DNA from: Arion vulgaris
Lineage: Eukaryota > Mollusca > Gastropoda > Stylommatophora > Arionidae
Assembly: GCA_020796225.1 (NCBI GenBank)
Contig: CM036754.1
Span: 15,449,367 to 15,513,366, forward strand
Length of the DNA: 64,000 nucleotides
Direction of reading: 5' to 3'
The notes under the pieces are model-generated. The model had not been told where the DNA came from. It searched no databases and worked only from the letters and a program-made list of their open reading frames with translations. The position numbers were made by a program, and so were the translations under genes. Shown piece after piece: positions 52,021 to 63,580 of the stretch; the first letter of the stretch is position 1; each line of letters begins with the position of its first letter.

Positions 52021-52889
52021 AGAACATTTGTGTGTATATGTTGTTGTTTTAATAGCCAAGGGCATCACAAGCTAGAAAGAGAATAAAGAGAGAGAGAATA
52101 TTTATTTAAAAACAGCTGCTCTTATATAAATGAAACAGATGTAGTAAATCAATTTTAATAAACAACCAGTCTTGAATAATGTATAATTAAAATAGCAGTA
52201 GTAAAGCCTTGGTATAGTTAACCTGATGTAATTCAAATAAATCAAGTAAACCAAAGATTGAAGACAACAAATGTAATGTCAAGACAAGTATTTTCTTCTT
52301 ATTTATGAGAGTACGATCAGGGATTATGTCAAAATAAAATAAAACAAAACTGTGGTTACTGCCTGTAGTGCGGCTTGTTAGGGCGGTGTAGGACAGGTCG
52401 GACGTGAGTCTGATGAATTTAATGGCCGCATGGCTAGTACAGTCGCCGTGATGTTGTTCATGTTAAAATTCTTCATTTATGCTCACAACAGGAAAACATC
52501 CTTGGCCTTACAATGAATTGAATACGGGTCTCCTGCATGGGAGCCGCGTTCTAATTAATTCGGCCAGTTTAAGGCCGCTTGTCCGAAGCTGTCACCACGC
52601 GTGTGCGGGTAATCAGTTTAATTTTTTTTTACTCAATCGTATAAAAATTGATCATACCGAGGGGACACATAAGAGAATTTTCTGCCAGGAAACATTACTT
52701 TCCTTACTTACTACACATGTGATTAATTAAAAACAAAAAAAAACAGGAAACAGGTTTGACGTTTCTGGTAGATTTATTTAAGATGTAACCTTGTTCTTGA
52801 CATAGTATTGGTAGCTTTGTAGAGGAGGTGAAAGCATGGAGATCGGCAGTGAGGGGCGGCTCATAAACTAAAGAAGAAAAACAACATTA
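52021..52889. other. No gene recognised
   Basis: AT-rich DNA, with a more GC-balanced stretch at 52375-52620 that has no motif I recognise. Confidence 0.4.
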
Positions 52890-53080
52890 CATGTGAAGGC
52901 AAAATAGAGCGCAGAGACAACATCCTATGTATCAGCTCCAGTCTCCAGTTTTACCTGCAGCAACTGTGGCAAGGAATGCCACTCCAGAATAGGTCATTAC
53001 AGCCACAAGAAACGTTGTGATTCAGCGCAGAACATACTACGTGACGCAAGACATATTGTCTCCTGAGACAAAGAGACCAT
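52890..53080 (+). mobile_element. LINE C-terminal zinc finger, L-E related
   Basis: The plus frame reads SFTCSNCGKECHSRIGHYSH then KKRC, a C-x2-C-x12-H-x3-C finger at 52956-53018. Such fingers close the ORF2 of a group of CR1/RTE-like LINEs. A related C2H2 finger is at 61290-61380. Only this C-terminus is visible; the sequence upstream is degraded. Confidence 0.6.
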
Positions 53081-53159
53081 TGAATGAAGCAGGTAAACCA
53101 TGTAACCACCAGCTCTATGTGAGCCAATGTTAATTAGCTTTTCCTATTAAATAATTCAA

Positions 53160-54110
53160 CGAGCAGCTGTAGGGGACGTTGTTAATAAACGTCTATCACT
53201 TTATAATTCAAGTCGATGTAATGATGCTCTGTTGATAAACATCGACTGCTTTATAATTTGAACATTTGTAGTGAAACATTGTTAGCAAACATTGACATTG
53301 TATAATTCAAACAGCTTAGAGTGTAATATTATTCGTGAAACATTGACAACTTTATAATTCGAACATTTATAGTGAAACATTGTTAAGAAACACTGACAGT
53401 GACTCAAACAAAGAGAAACATTATTAACAAACATTGACAGTTTTATATTTCAAATAGTTAAAGGACAATATAGCTAAACAAACATTGACAACTTTATAAT
53501 TCAAACAGAGCAAAACATTGTTCAGAAACATTGACAGATTTATAGTTCAAACAGCTGTAGTAAAACATAGTTCACAAACATTGACGGCTTGATAATTCAA
53601 ATAGTTGGAGGAAAACATTGTGAGCAAATACTGACAGCCCTATAATTCAAACTGTTGGAGTGAAACATTGTTGTGAAACATTGACAACTTTATAATTTAA
53701 ACAGTTTAGACTGAAACATTGTAAAGATATATTTATGGCATTATAATTCAACCAGAGCTAAACATTGTTCAGAAACATTGACAGCGTTATAATTCAAACA
53801 ACTGGAGAGAAACATTGGAAACATTGACAGCTTTACAATTCAAACAACTGGAGAGAAACATTGGGAACATTGACAGCTTTACAATTCAAACAACCGGAGA
53901 GAAACATTGGAAACATTGACAGCTTTACAATTCAAACAACTGGAAAGAAACATTTGAAACATTGACAGCTTTAGAATTCAAACACCTGGAGAGAAACATT
54001 GAAAACATTGACAGCTTTACAATTCAAACAACTGGAGAGAAACATTGGAAACATTGACAGCTTTACAATTCAAACAACTGGAGAGAAACATTGTCGATAA
54101 ACATCTAGTC
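53160..54110. repeat. Tandem repeat, ~50 bp degenerate to 46 bp uniform
   Basis: The left part (53160-53790) has diverged units with AAACATTGTT and TTTATAATTCAAACAG. The right part (53790-54095) has about seven near-identical 46-bp units with GGAAACATTGACAGCTTTAC and CAACTGGAGAGAAACATT. Recent expansion is confined to the right edge. Confidence 0.88.
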
Positions 54111-54479
54111 TGAAATTATTTGCATAAATGTGAAACATTAATCAACGTATTCATATCGAACGAAATCTTCGTTTTACAAGGCAAAACGATCCCTGAGAAC
54201 GTTTACATGAATCGATCGAGACAATTCTAGCTTGTGGCGCGTGCTGTGATCAGAGAAGGCTGGTCACTCTTGTAACAGAAGATGATAAATAACTGACTGC
54301 ATGAAGATAAGAGTACAAGAAAATGCTGTTCAGAATTCCTACTTGGTAATTAATGTCAACAAAGGTCATGTTTAGCTGTCTTTGTGCAGCATGTCCTTTG
54401 AAGAACATAGTTTTCATCACAACCCGTTTGGAAGATTCTAGATCTCTAGCCAGTTCTCCCTCCTTCTCCGTCGATTAGG
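54111..54479. other. No gene recognised
   Basis: Unassigned DNA between the array and an S2 SINE. Confidence 0.45.
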
Positions 54480-54722
54480 GGTCTGGGTGGCGTAGAGGTT
54501 AGGTGCTTATCTTTGGTGATAAAGGTAACAGGTTCGCTCCCTCGTAGAGCCATCTGGATATTTTTTAAGAGATCCCGGATATCAGTGTTGGTGAGATCGA
54601 GTTTCTAGTCCTATCGTAGACGGACGATAAAAGAACCCTAGGCAGTTCAAAATCGAGAAGAACAGGCTGGAAAGTCTCTGCCTAGGCAAATTTCAGTAGA
54701 AAATATTTAAAATAAAATTTCC
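54480..54722 (+). mobile_element. tRNA-derived SINE S2, 3'-truncated
   Basis: The tRNA-like head has GGTGGCGTAGAGGTTAGG (A box TGGCGTAGAGG, exact to pattern) and AACAGGTTCGCTCCC (B box). The body has GTTGGTGAGATCGAGTTTCT and CAGGCTGGAAAGTCTCTGCC. It stops at 54722 where LINE sequence starts. Confidence 0.78.
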
Positions 54723-55020
54723 GGTTTAGTACATTGTTCTTACATTCCAGCATCCAATTCTGGTCTTGGTTTTGGCATTCAGGACTTCCGTCCTCATGAA
54801 AGTAGCTTCCTTTCGGCTTTCACCACTTCCAGTCATGTGAGTCAATGACTCTGGTAGCCCTTCATGCCCGTGAATAGGTTGTATGTTTGTTGTTGTTTCC
54901 GTAACTTTAATTTTTTTAAAGGATGGGATCGTTAGTCCCAAGCCCAACCCCCAACCTGGAGGACCAGGAGACCATGCTTCGTCTGTCCCCTCTTCAGTGA
55001 CCTTTCCGGCTTTTTCTATT
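54723..55020 (-). mobile_element. LINE ORF2 start with endonuclease N-terminus
   Basis: A 73-codon minus-strand frame ends TKTRIGCWNVRTMY and is then cut. W-N-V-R-T-M is the N-terminal word of the APE-type endonuclease of RTE-like LINEs. Upstream is a leader with TGGTCCTCCAGGTTGGGGG. This is the only 5' end of a LINE that I see in the window; all others are 3' ends. Confidence 0.65.
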
Positions 55021-55077
55021 TGTGTGTGCTATTTCTTTTGATTTCCTTGACCCCATTTTAATCTAGTGTTAGTGTGG

Positions 55078-55245
55078 TGACAGTGTTTTTCGTCGCCTCT
55101 GTTACGCAAATAGTGGACCTCAGAGATAACAGAGGCGACGAAAAACACTGTTTATGAAGCACACACAAAATCTCACTTTAGAAATATCTTCTAATCCTAA
55201 CGCTGTGAGGTAAAATAAAATTAGAGAAAGGAACGAGAAGAAGAA
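55078..55245 (+). mobile_element. LINE L-C 3' end with a 24-bp inverted copy
   Basis: The plus strand reads WTSEITEATKNTVYEAHTK and HFRNIF, the L-C C-terminus, with an AAG tail at 55230-55245. Immediately upstream, CAGTGTTTTTCGTCGCCTCT plus GTTA (55081-55104) is the exact inverse of 55127-55150, leaving a 22-nt loop. Confidence 0.75.
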
Positions 55246-55439
55246 GTTAGATGTAAATCGAGATATTCAAAACTGTTCAACTTTTTTTTCTATTTTATCT
55301 TCCTTGATAAAAATATTATTTGACATGCTTGTTTTATCAGTTCTCATTGAATTTTGTGTTGGCCACATTGAGAAACATTATTTAGTTTTTCCAGTTTCTC
55401 TGGAACTGCCATTATTTATTTATTAATTATTCTTTTTTA

Positions 55440-57115
55440 CAGTGTTGAAAGTAGAATGATCAGATGGAAGGAATATTTTCAAGAACTTTACAACCCTACT
55501 AAATTAACTGAATATATATACACAACAAAGGAAAGTGAAGAAATAGAACCATATATATTGATCCACGAAATTGAAATAGCAATAAAGAACAGTCCGAACA
55601 ACAAATCACCAGGTGCAGATGGCATACCCAACGAAGCAATTAAAGCATGCACAGAAATAGGTGTAAAATGGTTAAATAGAATATTCACAGCCGCTTGGAC
55701 AGAAAGAAAAGTTCCAGATGACTGGCAAAAATCAGTAATAGTCCCATTATGGAAAAATAAAGGCAATAAAAGAGAATGCGAAACATACAGAGGCATTTCA
55801 CTATTAAGCCACATTGGTAAAATATAAGCAAAAATATTAGAACAGCACATAAGACTCATCGCTGACCCACAAATAAGCTCCTCACAGTTTGGATTTAGAA
55901 GAGGGGTGGATGCACAGACGCTCTATTCACTCTGAGACAACTGAGTGAAAAAGCAATAGAATATAATAAAGAGCTACACTTATTATTCATCGATCAAGAA
56001 AAGGCATTTGACAGAATAGATAGAAGTATTCTATGGGAAACACTAGAAAACTATGGAATCAAGGGACAACTGCTAGACAATATCAGAGCAATATACACAA
56101 ATAGCCACAGTGTGGTAAGAACAACAGACGGAATGACAGGTTCATTCGAAACAAAATCAGGAGTAAGACAGGGTTGTGTGCTCTCACCTCTTCTCTTCAA
56201 CATATATATAGACAGAATAGTGAAAGAGGCAGAGTGCGAAAAATACCTTATTGACATAGACAATGATCACGACGACCAATTAAACAACCAAATCAACGAA
56301 TTGCTTTTTGCGGACGACCAAAGTTTAATGTATGAAGATGAAGATCAGCTACAACATGACATGAATTCATTGCTAATAGCATGTAGAAAGTACAACATGA
56401 AAATCAACAAACAAAAGACAGAGACCATGAAAATCAGCAGAACACCAAGCCAAGCAAACATACAAATAGAAAACGCCAGAGTAAAGTAAGTTTCTGAATT
56501 CAAATATTTAGGCAGCATTTTCACAGAGGACGGAAAACTAGATAGAGAAATAGAGACAAGGTGTCAGAAAGCAAATGCAGTGGCCTACCAGCTGGCACCA
56601 TTACTACAACACCCAAAGATCAAGATGGAAGTGAAAAGACAGATGATAAAAAGTATTTTCCTATCAACACTTTGTTACCAGTGCCAAACTTGGTCTCTTA
56701 CAGCAACACATCACAGAAAGCTCACCACGTGTGAAATAAAATGCTTGAGGAAGGCAGTGGAGTCACCAGGAAAGACAGACTACGAAATGAGGACATCAGA
56801 AGCAGAGTGGGCATAACTTCATGCACCGAATACATCGAAAGACAACAAATGCAGTGGTTTGGACATTTAATGAGAATGAAATACAATCAACCACCAATAA
56901 CAGCATACAATAAAAGAGATCGGGTACTAGAGCTAAGGGAAGACCAAGAAAAAGATGGATAGACAATATCAAGACCACACTACATAAACACGGATACAAC
57001 ACAAGGGCGACTCATCTAGCCCTAGAACGCAAATTAAAGCTCCAATCCCTACGCTTAATGGCAAGAGTGGACAGCCAACTACATCTTCCACCTGGGAATA
57101 GACAATAGAAAGTAG
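55440..57115 (+). mobile_element. LINE L-B, reverse transcriptase to 3' end
   Basis: Segments in order: MIRWKEYFQELYNPTKLTEY, NKSPGADGIPNEAIKACTEI (motif 2 region), TYRGISLLSHIGKI then TAA, FIDQEKAFDRIDRSILWETL (motif A, aspartate present), GVRQGCVLSPLLFNIYIDRI (motif B), LLFADDQSLMYEDEDQ (motif C, F-A-D-D intact), EFKYLGSIFTEDG, LCYQCQTWSLTATHHRKLTT, IERQQMQWFGHLMRMKYNQP and the end LALERKLKLQSLRLMARVDS. The endonuclease is missing. Frameshifts near 55905, 56485 (stop), 56815 and 56930 inactivate it. The order resembles RTE/CR1-type LINEs; I cannot place the clade. Other copies lie at 1905 and 24690. Confidence 0.85.
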
Positions 57116-57289
57116 CATTGTCGTCAGCATGTTTTAGTTCACGAAGTTCTCTTACTTGCATTACTACACAAATAAGTAGTTTTAATTAAGAACCTCCGGA
57201 GAAGCACCGAAGCTAATGAACAGGATTAATAAGGAGACAGTGAATAACTATTAGGATTCCGGAAAAAGAAATCCACAAACGAAACCAGC

Positions 57290-58195
57290 TATTTAAGAAC
57301 ATTTGAGAGCTAGATGTTTTTGTTCTTAAAGACTCTCTTGTTTGTAGGACTAGACAGTGAGTAGGAGAGCTACCTGGTTGTGTTGTTAAAGACTCTCTCG
57401 TCTGTAGGACTAGACATTGAGTAGGAGAGCTACCTGGTTGTGTTGTTAAATACTCTCTCGTCTGTAGGACTAGACATTGGCAGGAGAGCTACCTGGCTGT
57501 GTTGTTAAATACTCTCTGGTCTGTAGGACTAGACATTGGGTAGGAGAGCTACCTGGTTGTGTTGTTAAAGACTCTCTCGTCTGTAGGACTAGACAGTGGG
57601 TAGGAGAGCTACCTGGTTGTGTTGTTAAAGACTCTCTCGTCTGTAGGACTGGACATTGGGTAGGAGAGCTACCTGGTTGTGTTGTTAAAGACTCTCTCGT
57701 CTGTAGGACTAGACATTGGGTAGGAGAGCTACCTGGTTGTGTTGTTAAAGACTCTCTCGTCTGTAGAACTAGACATTGAGTAGGAGAGCTACCTGGTTGT
57801 GTTGTTAAATACTCTCTCGTCTGTAGGACTAGACATTGCAGGAGAGCTACCTGGTTGTGTTGTTAAATACTCTCTCGTCTGTAGGACTAGACATTGGCAG
57901 GAGAGCTACCTGGTTGTGTTGTTAAAGACTCTCTCGTCTGTAGGACTAGACATTGGGTAGGAGAGCTACCTGGTTGTGTTGTTAAATACTCTCTCGTCTG
58001 TAGAAGTAGACATTGAGTAGGAGAGCTACCTGGTTGTGTTGTTAAATACTCTCTCGTCTGTAGGACATTGAGTAGGAGAGCTACCTGGTTGTGTTGTTAA
58101 ATACTCTCTCGTCTGTAGGACTAGACATTGGGTAGGAGAGCTACCTGGTTATGATCGTAAAGAATCTCTCGTCTGTAGGACTAGACATTATGTGC
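57290..58195. repeat. 60-bp minisatellite
   Basis: About 15 copies with GAGAGCTACCTGGTTGTGTT and GACTCTCTCGTCTGTAGGAC. The unit is a multiple of three and partly stop-free, giving a 20-residue repeated string; I take it as a by-product. Confidence 0.92.
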
Positions 58196-58301
58196 CGTAA
58201 AAAAATAAAGTTTAGGGTTCGAATGCTGTATTTGCTAATATTTATTTTTTCTAAACATGTATTATAATAGGATCGTATTGGGTTTTTATTTCATTATCTT
58301 T

Positions 58302-58448
58302 GTAACACTCTCGTATTTTCAATGTAAATGCTAAACAGACAAGGCGACAGAATACAATCTTGTCTGACTCCCTGTCTTATGTCAAACCAATCTGATGTAC
58401 CATCACACGTTTTTACAGTCGCCATCTGATCACTACACACATCGTTTA
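58302..58448 (-). mobile_element. LINE reverse transcriptase motif B fragment
   Basis: The minus strand reads SDQMATVKTCDGTSDWFDI then RQGVRQDCILSPCLFSIYIE, the motif B region of a CR1/L2-like reverse transcriptase. Neither motif A nor motif C is recognisable next to it, and an S1c SINE lies upstream. Confidence 0.65.
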
Positions 58449-58495
58449 TGATTTGATTTACATGTCATGAAACTTCCATTTCTTTCATCTTGTTT

Positions 58496-58747
58496 CATAA
58501 TTCTTTCTTCCTCTTTGAACACTCCATATGGACCACTTATTAATCACTCTTTGTTATTTGTATGTCATCCGAGTATAAGAGCGATTGTACGTTTTACCAG
58601 TTATACGCCTACAAGTAGGCTAGGACATCCGATTTCTGCCACGCTTTTTTTACTAAGGTAGCTTTCCTATGTCCCTACCTTAGTCCCCTCTTACGACATG
58701 CCTTGTAGGTCACAGTTTTACTATTCTTTGCTCCCCTTGATGGCTCT
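58496..58747 (-). mobile_element. SINE-like S1c, head partly missing
   Basis: Matches the S1c copies (AGCGATTGTACG, ATACGCCTACAAGTAGGC, CTCTTACGACATGCCTTGTA) with its tail at 58496-58515. The terminal head (about 20 bp) is replaced by the start of a 57-bp array. No target duplication found. Confidence 0.75.
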
Positions 58748-58935
58748 GACAACACACATGCGTCACAACTACTGATGTTATACACAACCAAATGCGTTTG
58801 ACTAGACAACACACATGCGTCACAACTACTGATGTTATACACAACCAAATGCGTTTGACTAGACAACACACATGCGTCACAACTACTGATGTTATACACA
58901 ACCAAATGCGTTTGACTAGACAACAAACATGAGTA
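58748..58935. repeat. 57-bp minisatellite
   Basis: Three complete units start at 58748, 58805 and 58862, with a fourth partial. They share GACAACACACATGCGTCACA and AACCAAATGCGTTTGACTA and are virtually identical. Confidence 0.92.
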
Positions 58936-59084
58936 CAGATTGACATTATACTCTCTAGATTTGTCTATTTTTGTTCTTATGTTAAATATGTGGTTCAGGT
59001 GTATTTCTTTTACTTCTAAGCCCATGTTGTGTTATGTTAACCTTTGGAAAATTATAGCAGATTAGTAATCTCTGCATCCTTTGT

Positions 59085-60595
59085 TAGAAATGCAATAATA
59101 AACTTTGGTCTAATGAGGAATAGTAGACTTTGATCTAATGAGGAATAGTAAACTTTGATCTAACGAGGAATAGTAAACTTTGATCTAATGAGGAATAGTA
59201 AACTTTGATCTAATGAGGAATAGTAAACTTTGATCTAATGAGGAATAGTAAACTTTGATCTAATGAGGAATAGTAGACTTTGATCTAATGAGGAATAGTA
59301 AACTTTGGTCTAATGAGGAATAGTAAACTTTGATCTAATGAGGAATAGTAAACTTTGATCTAATGAGGAATAGTAGACTTTGATCTAATGAGGAATATTA
59401 AACTTTGATCTAATGAGAAATAGTAAACTTTGATCTAATGAGGAATAGAAAACTTTGATCTAATGAGGAATAGTAAACTTTGATCTAATGAGGAATAGTA
59501 AACTTTGATCTAATGAGGAATAGTAAACTTTGATCTAATGAGGAATAGTAAACTTTGATCTAATGAGGAACAGTAAACTTTGATCTAATGAGGAATAGTA
59601 AACTTTGGTCCAATGAGGAATAGTAGACTTTGATCTAATGAGGAATAGTAAACTTTGATCTAATGAGGAATAGTAAACTTTGGTCTAATGAGGAATATTA
59701 AACTTTGATCTAATGAGGAATAGTAAACTTTGATCTAATGAGGAATAGTAAACTTTGATCTAATGAGGAATAGTAAACTTTGATCTAATGAGGAATAGTA
59801 AACTTTGATCTAATGAGGAATAGTAGACTTTGATCTAATGAGGAATAGTAGACTTTGATCTAATGAGGAATAGTAGACTTTGATCTAATGAGGAATAGTA
59901 GACTTTGATCTAATGAGGAATAGTAAACTTTGATCTAATGAGGAATAGTAAACTTTGATCTAATGAGGAATAGTAAACTTTGATCTAATGAGGAATAGTA
60001 AACTTTGATCTAATGAGGAATAGTAAACTTTGATCTAATGAGGAATAGTAGACTTGGATCTAATGAGGAATAGTAGACTTTGATCTAATGAGAGGAATAG
60101 TAACTTTGATCTAATGAGGAATAGTAAACTTTGTCTAATGAGGAATAGACTTGATCTAATGAGGAATAGTAAACTTTGGTCTAATGAGGAATAGTAAACT
60201 TTGATCTAATGAGGAATAGTAAACTTTGATCTAATGAGGAATAGTAAACTTTGGTCTAATGAGGAATAGTAAACTTTGATCTAATGAGGAATAGTAGACT
60301 TTGATCTAATGAGGAATAGTAAACTTTGATCTAATGAGGAATAGTAAACTTTGGATCTAATGAGGAATAGTAGAACTTGATCTAATGAGGAATATTATTT
60401 GTCAAAATTATTGATCTAATGAGGAATAGTAAACTTTGATCTAATGAGGAATAGTAAACTTTGATCTAATGAGGAATAGTAAACTTGGATCTAATGAGGA
60501 ATAGTAAGACTTGATCTAATGAGGAATAGTAAACTTGATCTAATGAGGAATAGTAAGATTGGTCTACTACATGAGGATAGTAAGATGAGATCATA
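59085..60595. repeat. 25-bp minisatellite, ~60 copies
   Basis: Unit AAACTTTGATCTAATGAGGA plus ATAGT, with A/G and A/G variants (GTAGACTTT, TTTGGTC). It is uniform until 60050, then shows growing small deletions. Confidence 0.93.
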
Positions 60596-60614
60596 CACAA
60601 GGAATATTATTTGT

Positions 60615-60990
60615 CCAATCAATTATTAAGATGGTCCACCCAAGATAGTAAGATGGTCCACACAAGATAGTAAGATGGTCCACACAAGATAGTAAGATGG
60701 TCCACACAAGATAGTAAGATGTCCACACAAGATAGTAAGATGTCCACACAAGATAGTAAGATGGTCCACACAAGATAGTAAGATGGTCTACACAAGATAA
60801 CAAGATGGTCTACACAAGATAGTAAGATGTCCACACAAGATAGTAAGATGTCCACACAAGATAGTAAGATGTCCACACAAGATAGTAAGATGGTCCACAC
60901 AAGATAGTAAGATGGTCCACACAAGATAGTAAGATGTCCACACAAGATAGTAAGACGGTCCACACAAGATAGTAAGATGTCCACACAGTT
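60615..60990. repeat. 21/22-bp minisatellite
   Basis: About 17 copies of GATAGTAAGATGGTCCACAC plus AA, with a 21-bp variant lacking one G. It follows the 25-bp array after a mixed zone. Open stretches reading YYLVWTS or LLSCVDI are by-products. Confidence 0.9.
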
Positions 60991-61232
60991 TAATAAAACC
61001 GTAAAGTTGTCCTTTGTAAACATTTTTATTATCCTTATATTGTACTTGTTTCTTGCCCTTTTTTTCTTTTGTTTTGAATGATGCTTAAACAAGTACATGT
61101 TCTATTTAATTACTAATTCCCTATAGTTGTCTTGGTAGTACTCGTATGAGTAATTGACAAAGCTGCTTATGAATAACGTTTCATTTTTTTTACTTTGTTA
61201 TCAAATTTTTCTGTATCTCTTACCAGTTATAC
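60991..61232. other. No gene recognised
   Basis: AT-rich spacer. Confidence 0.45.
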
Positions 61233-61990
61233 TATAATAATAATAATAATAATAATAGCTGTCCATCGCAAGCGATGATGACAACAGCCTTAGACGTGTG
61301 CTGCTGCACTTCTCTTGTGTGTGCGGGGGTGACTGTAGAGTCTATTTCTAGATAACAATCCCCTACCACAGGTGGGGCATACATTATCAAGGTTAGGTAT
61401 GTGGGTGTTGTGTAATCTGCTTTTTTCAGGCCGCTCGTTTTGTCTGTGCCTCAACGGCCCGATGAGTCTCAGCTATGCAAGTTCATCTTGTGTTGTTACA
61501 GCGCCATATTTTAGCAATCTTGCGTCAGGGATTGCCAGCACGTGGTGTATAAATCGAAGCATTTCAGAGACACTTTAAGAGTGTCTTTAAAGCGTTTTGC
61601 TGTCCACAAGTCGAACGTCTGCCCCATTCAAGTTCGCCATACATCAACTGTTTTGGGATGCGTTTATCAGGCATTTGAGCAACTGGCCCATCTCACTTGG
61701 GCCTTCTGTAACAGAGTGTTGACGCTTGGAAGCTTCGCTCTTATGAGGACTTCGGTATCTTGAATTGTTTCCGGCCATTTTATTTTTAGTATTCTGCGTA
61801 GACAACTTTTGTAGAAGTGGTTTAGTTTTCTTGTGTGTCTGCGATACACCGTTCATGCCGTACTGGCGTACAGCAGCGTGGTTAGCACTATGGCTTGGTA
61901 AACATTTAGCTTTGTGGCTAGGCTTATTACGTTCCGCTCACACACAGTAACACGCAGCACTCTGAACGCAGCACTGGTTTTGGATATCCT
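61233..61990 (-). mobile_element. LINE 3' end, family L-E, with C-terminal C2H2 finger
   Basis: On the minus strand the words are VYRRHTRKLNHFYKSCLRRI, LKIKWPETIQDTEVLIRAKL and VRWASC, then after frameshifts DTLKVSLK-type sequence and VCPTCGRGLLSRNRLYSH with PRTHK, a C-x2-C-x12-H-x3-H finger (61310-61380), and a stop at 61290-61292. The (TTA)n tail is at 61233-61257. This order is that of a widespread LINE whose ORF2 ends in a zinc finger. A frame-broken copy is nested at 30496-30975. Confidence 0.8.
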
Positions 61991-62105
61991 ATTAACTAAT
62001 ATACTAATATTAATATATGACTACGTCATGTCAACGACATCTCTATTGGAAAAGTTTGGCATTATGCATTTGTCTGGAATTTTGAGAAGTCGAATTATTC
62101 TAATT

Positions 62106-62470
62106 AACTGATTTGTTAAGCCCCAGAGATGTGGTTTTACAGAAGAATGATGAGAATTCAATGGAATGCTAAAATCACTAATGTTGAGGTGTTGAATGAG
62201 GTCAAGACGCAGAGAAGGCTTATTATCAATATATAAAGAGGCAGTCATCATTTTTCGGACATGTGATGAGGAGGGAAGGTTTAGAACACATTGTAACAAC
62301 TGGTAAAATCGAGGGTAGACGAGACAGAGGAAGACAGAGGGAGAAAATTTTGGAAAGCCTAACTTCATGTCACAGAAGAGCGTCAACATCTGAATTGATA
62401 GCAAACACCAAAGATAGAGATTTGTGGAGATCCATGATCGCCTACGCCAGCCGGCACGGCACCTGGTGAT
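62106..62470 (+). mobile_element. LINE 3' end, family L-D
   Basis: The plus frames read MWFYRRMMRIQWNAKITNVE, LNEVKTQRR, then after a stop TTGKIEGRRDRGRQREKILE and IANTKDRDLWRSMIAYASRH, ending at TGA near 62467. It is the uninterrupted counterpart of 30425-31338. Confidence 0.8.
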
Positions 62471-62639
62471 GATGAGTTAAGCCCACGTGCATACATCATT
62501 AATACACTCATGCTCCTCGACATTTACTACTGTGGGAAATTGAGCATTTACGAGTAGTTGTCGGTCGGTTCAATAACTATGCTAATATGCATTTTTGTAA
62601 TATCTATAATGGTTGCCGTTAATCACGAAATGTTGCATT

Positions 62640-63580
62640 TTTTTATCAAAGTAACTATGGCAGAGAGAGAGCCGAAGCAGCACGAGCAGGGAGAACTGAA
62701 GTACAACATGGAGGCAGAGCTAAAGTATTACAGGTAGTGAAAGCCATCGAAGCATATGCAGAGAGAGTCGAAGTGCCACGGACAGAGAGTGCCAAGGTAC
62801 CATAGACACAGAGAAAGTCGAATTATCACGACAGAGAGAGGCGAAGTACCAAAGGCAGAGAGAGCCGAAGTACCATAGACAGCGAGAGCCGACGAACCAC
62901 TTGCAGAGAGAGCCGAAGTACCACAGACAGAGAGATGAGATGTACCATAGGCAGTGAGAGACGACGAATAAGATGCAGAGAGAGTCGAAGTACCACAGAC
63001 AGATAGTTCCGAACTATTATAGACACAGAGACGGCCGAAGTACCACAGACAGAGAGATAAGATGTATCACAAGCAGTGAGAGCCGAAGAACCACTTGCAG
63101 AAAGAGTCAAAGTACCACAGACAGAGAGATGAGATGTACCACAGGCAGTGAGAGCCGACGAATAATATGCAGAGAGAGAGTCGAAGTACCACAGACAGAT
63201 AGTTCCGAAGTATTATATATACAGAGAGAACCGAAGTACCACGAGCAGAGAGATGAGATACCATAGCAGGAGAGAGACGAATAAGATGCAGAGAGAGTCG
63301 AAGTACACAGACAGATAGTTCCGAAACTATTATAGACACAGAGACGAGCAAGTACCAAGACAGAGAGATAAGATGTATCACAAGCAGTGAGAGCCGAAGA
63401 ACCACTTGCAGAAAGAGTCAAAGTACCACAGACAAAGAGATGAGATGTACCACAGGCAGTGAGAGCCGACGAATAATATGCAGAGAGAGAGTCGAAGTAC
63501 CACAGACAGATAGTTCCGAAGTATTATATATACAGAGAGAACCGAAGTACCACGAGCAGATAGCTGACAAAACACATGCG
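62640..63580. repeat. Degenerate ~34-bp repeat with higher-order duplication
   Basis: Units share CAGAGAGAG, CCGAAGTACCACAGACAGAG and GAGATGTACC. A block at about 63000-63248 recurs at about 63312-63560 (offset 311 bp) almost unchanged. Open stretches on both strands are by-products. Confidence 0.85.

Noticed and set aside
57477..57779. 20-residue repeat protein
   Set aside because: The 60-bp array is open in one frame only over the copies that keep exact length; no signal peptide or flanking coding sequence.
58675..59025. 116-codon frame across the 57-bp array
   Set aside because: The core is the array read in frame; the ends are S1c SINE and unassigned DNA.
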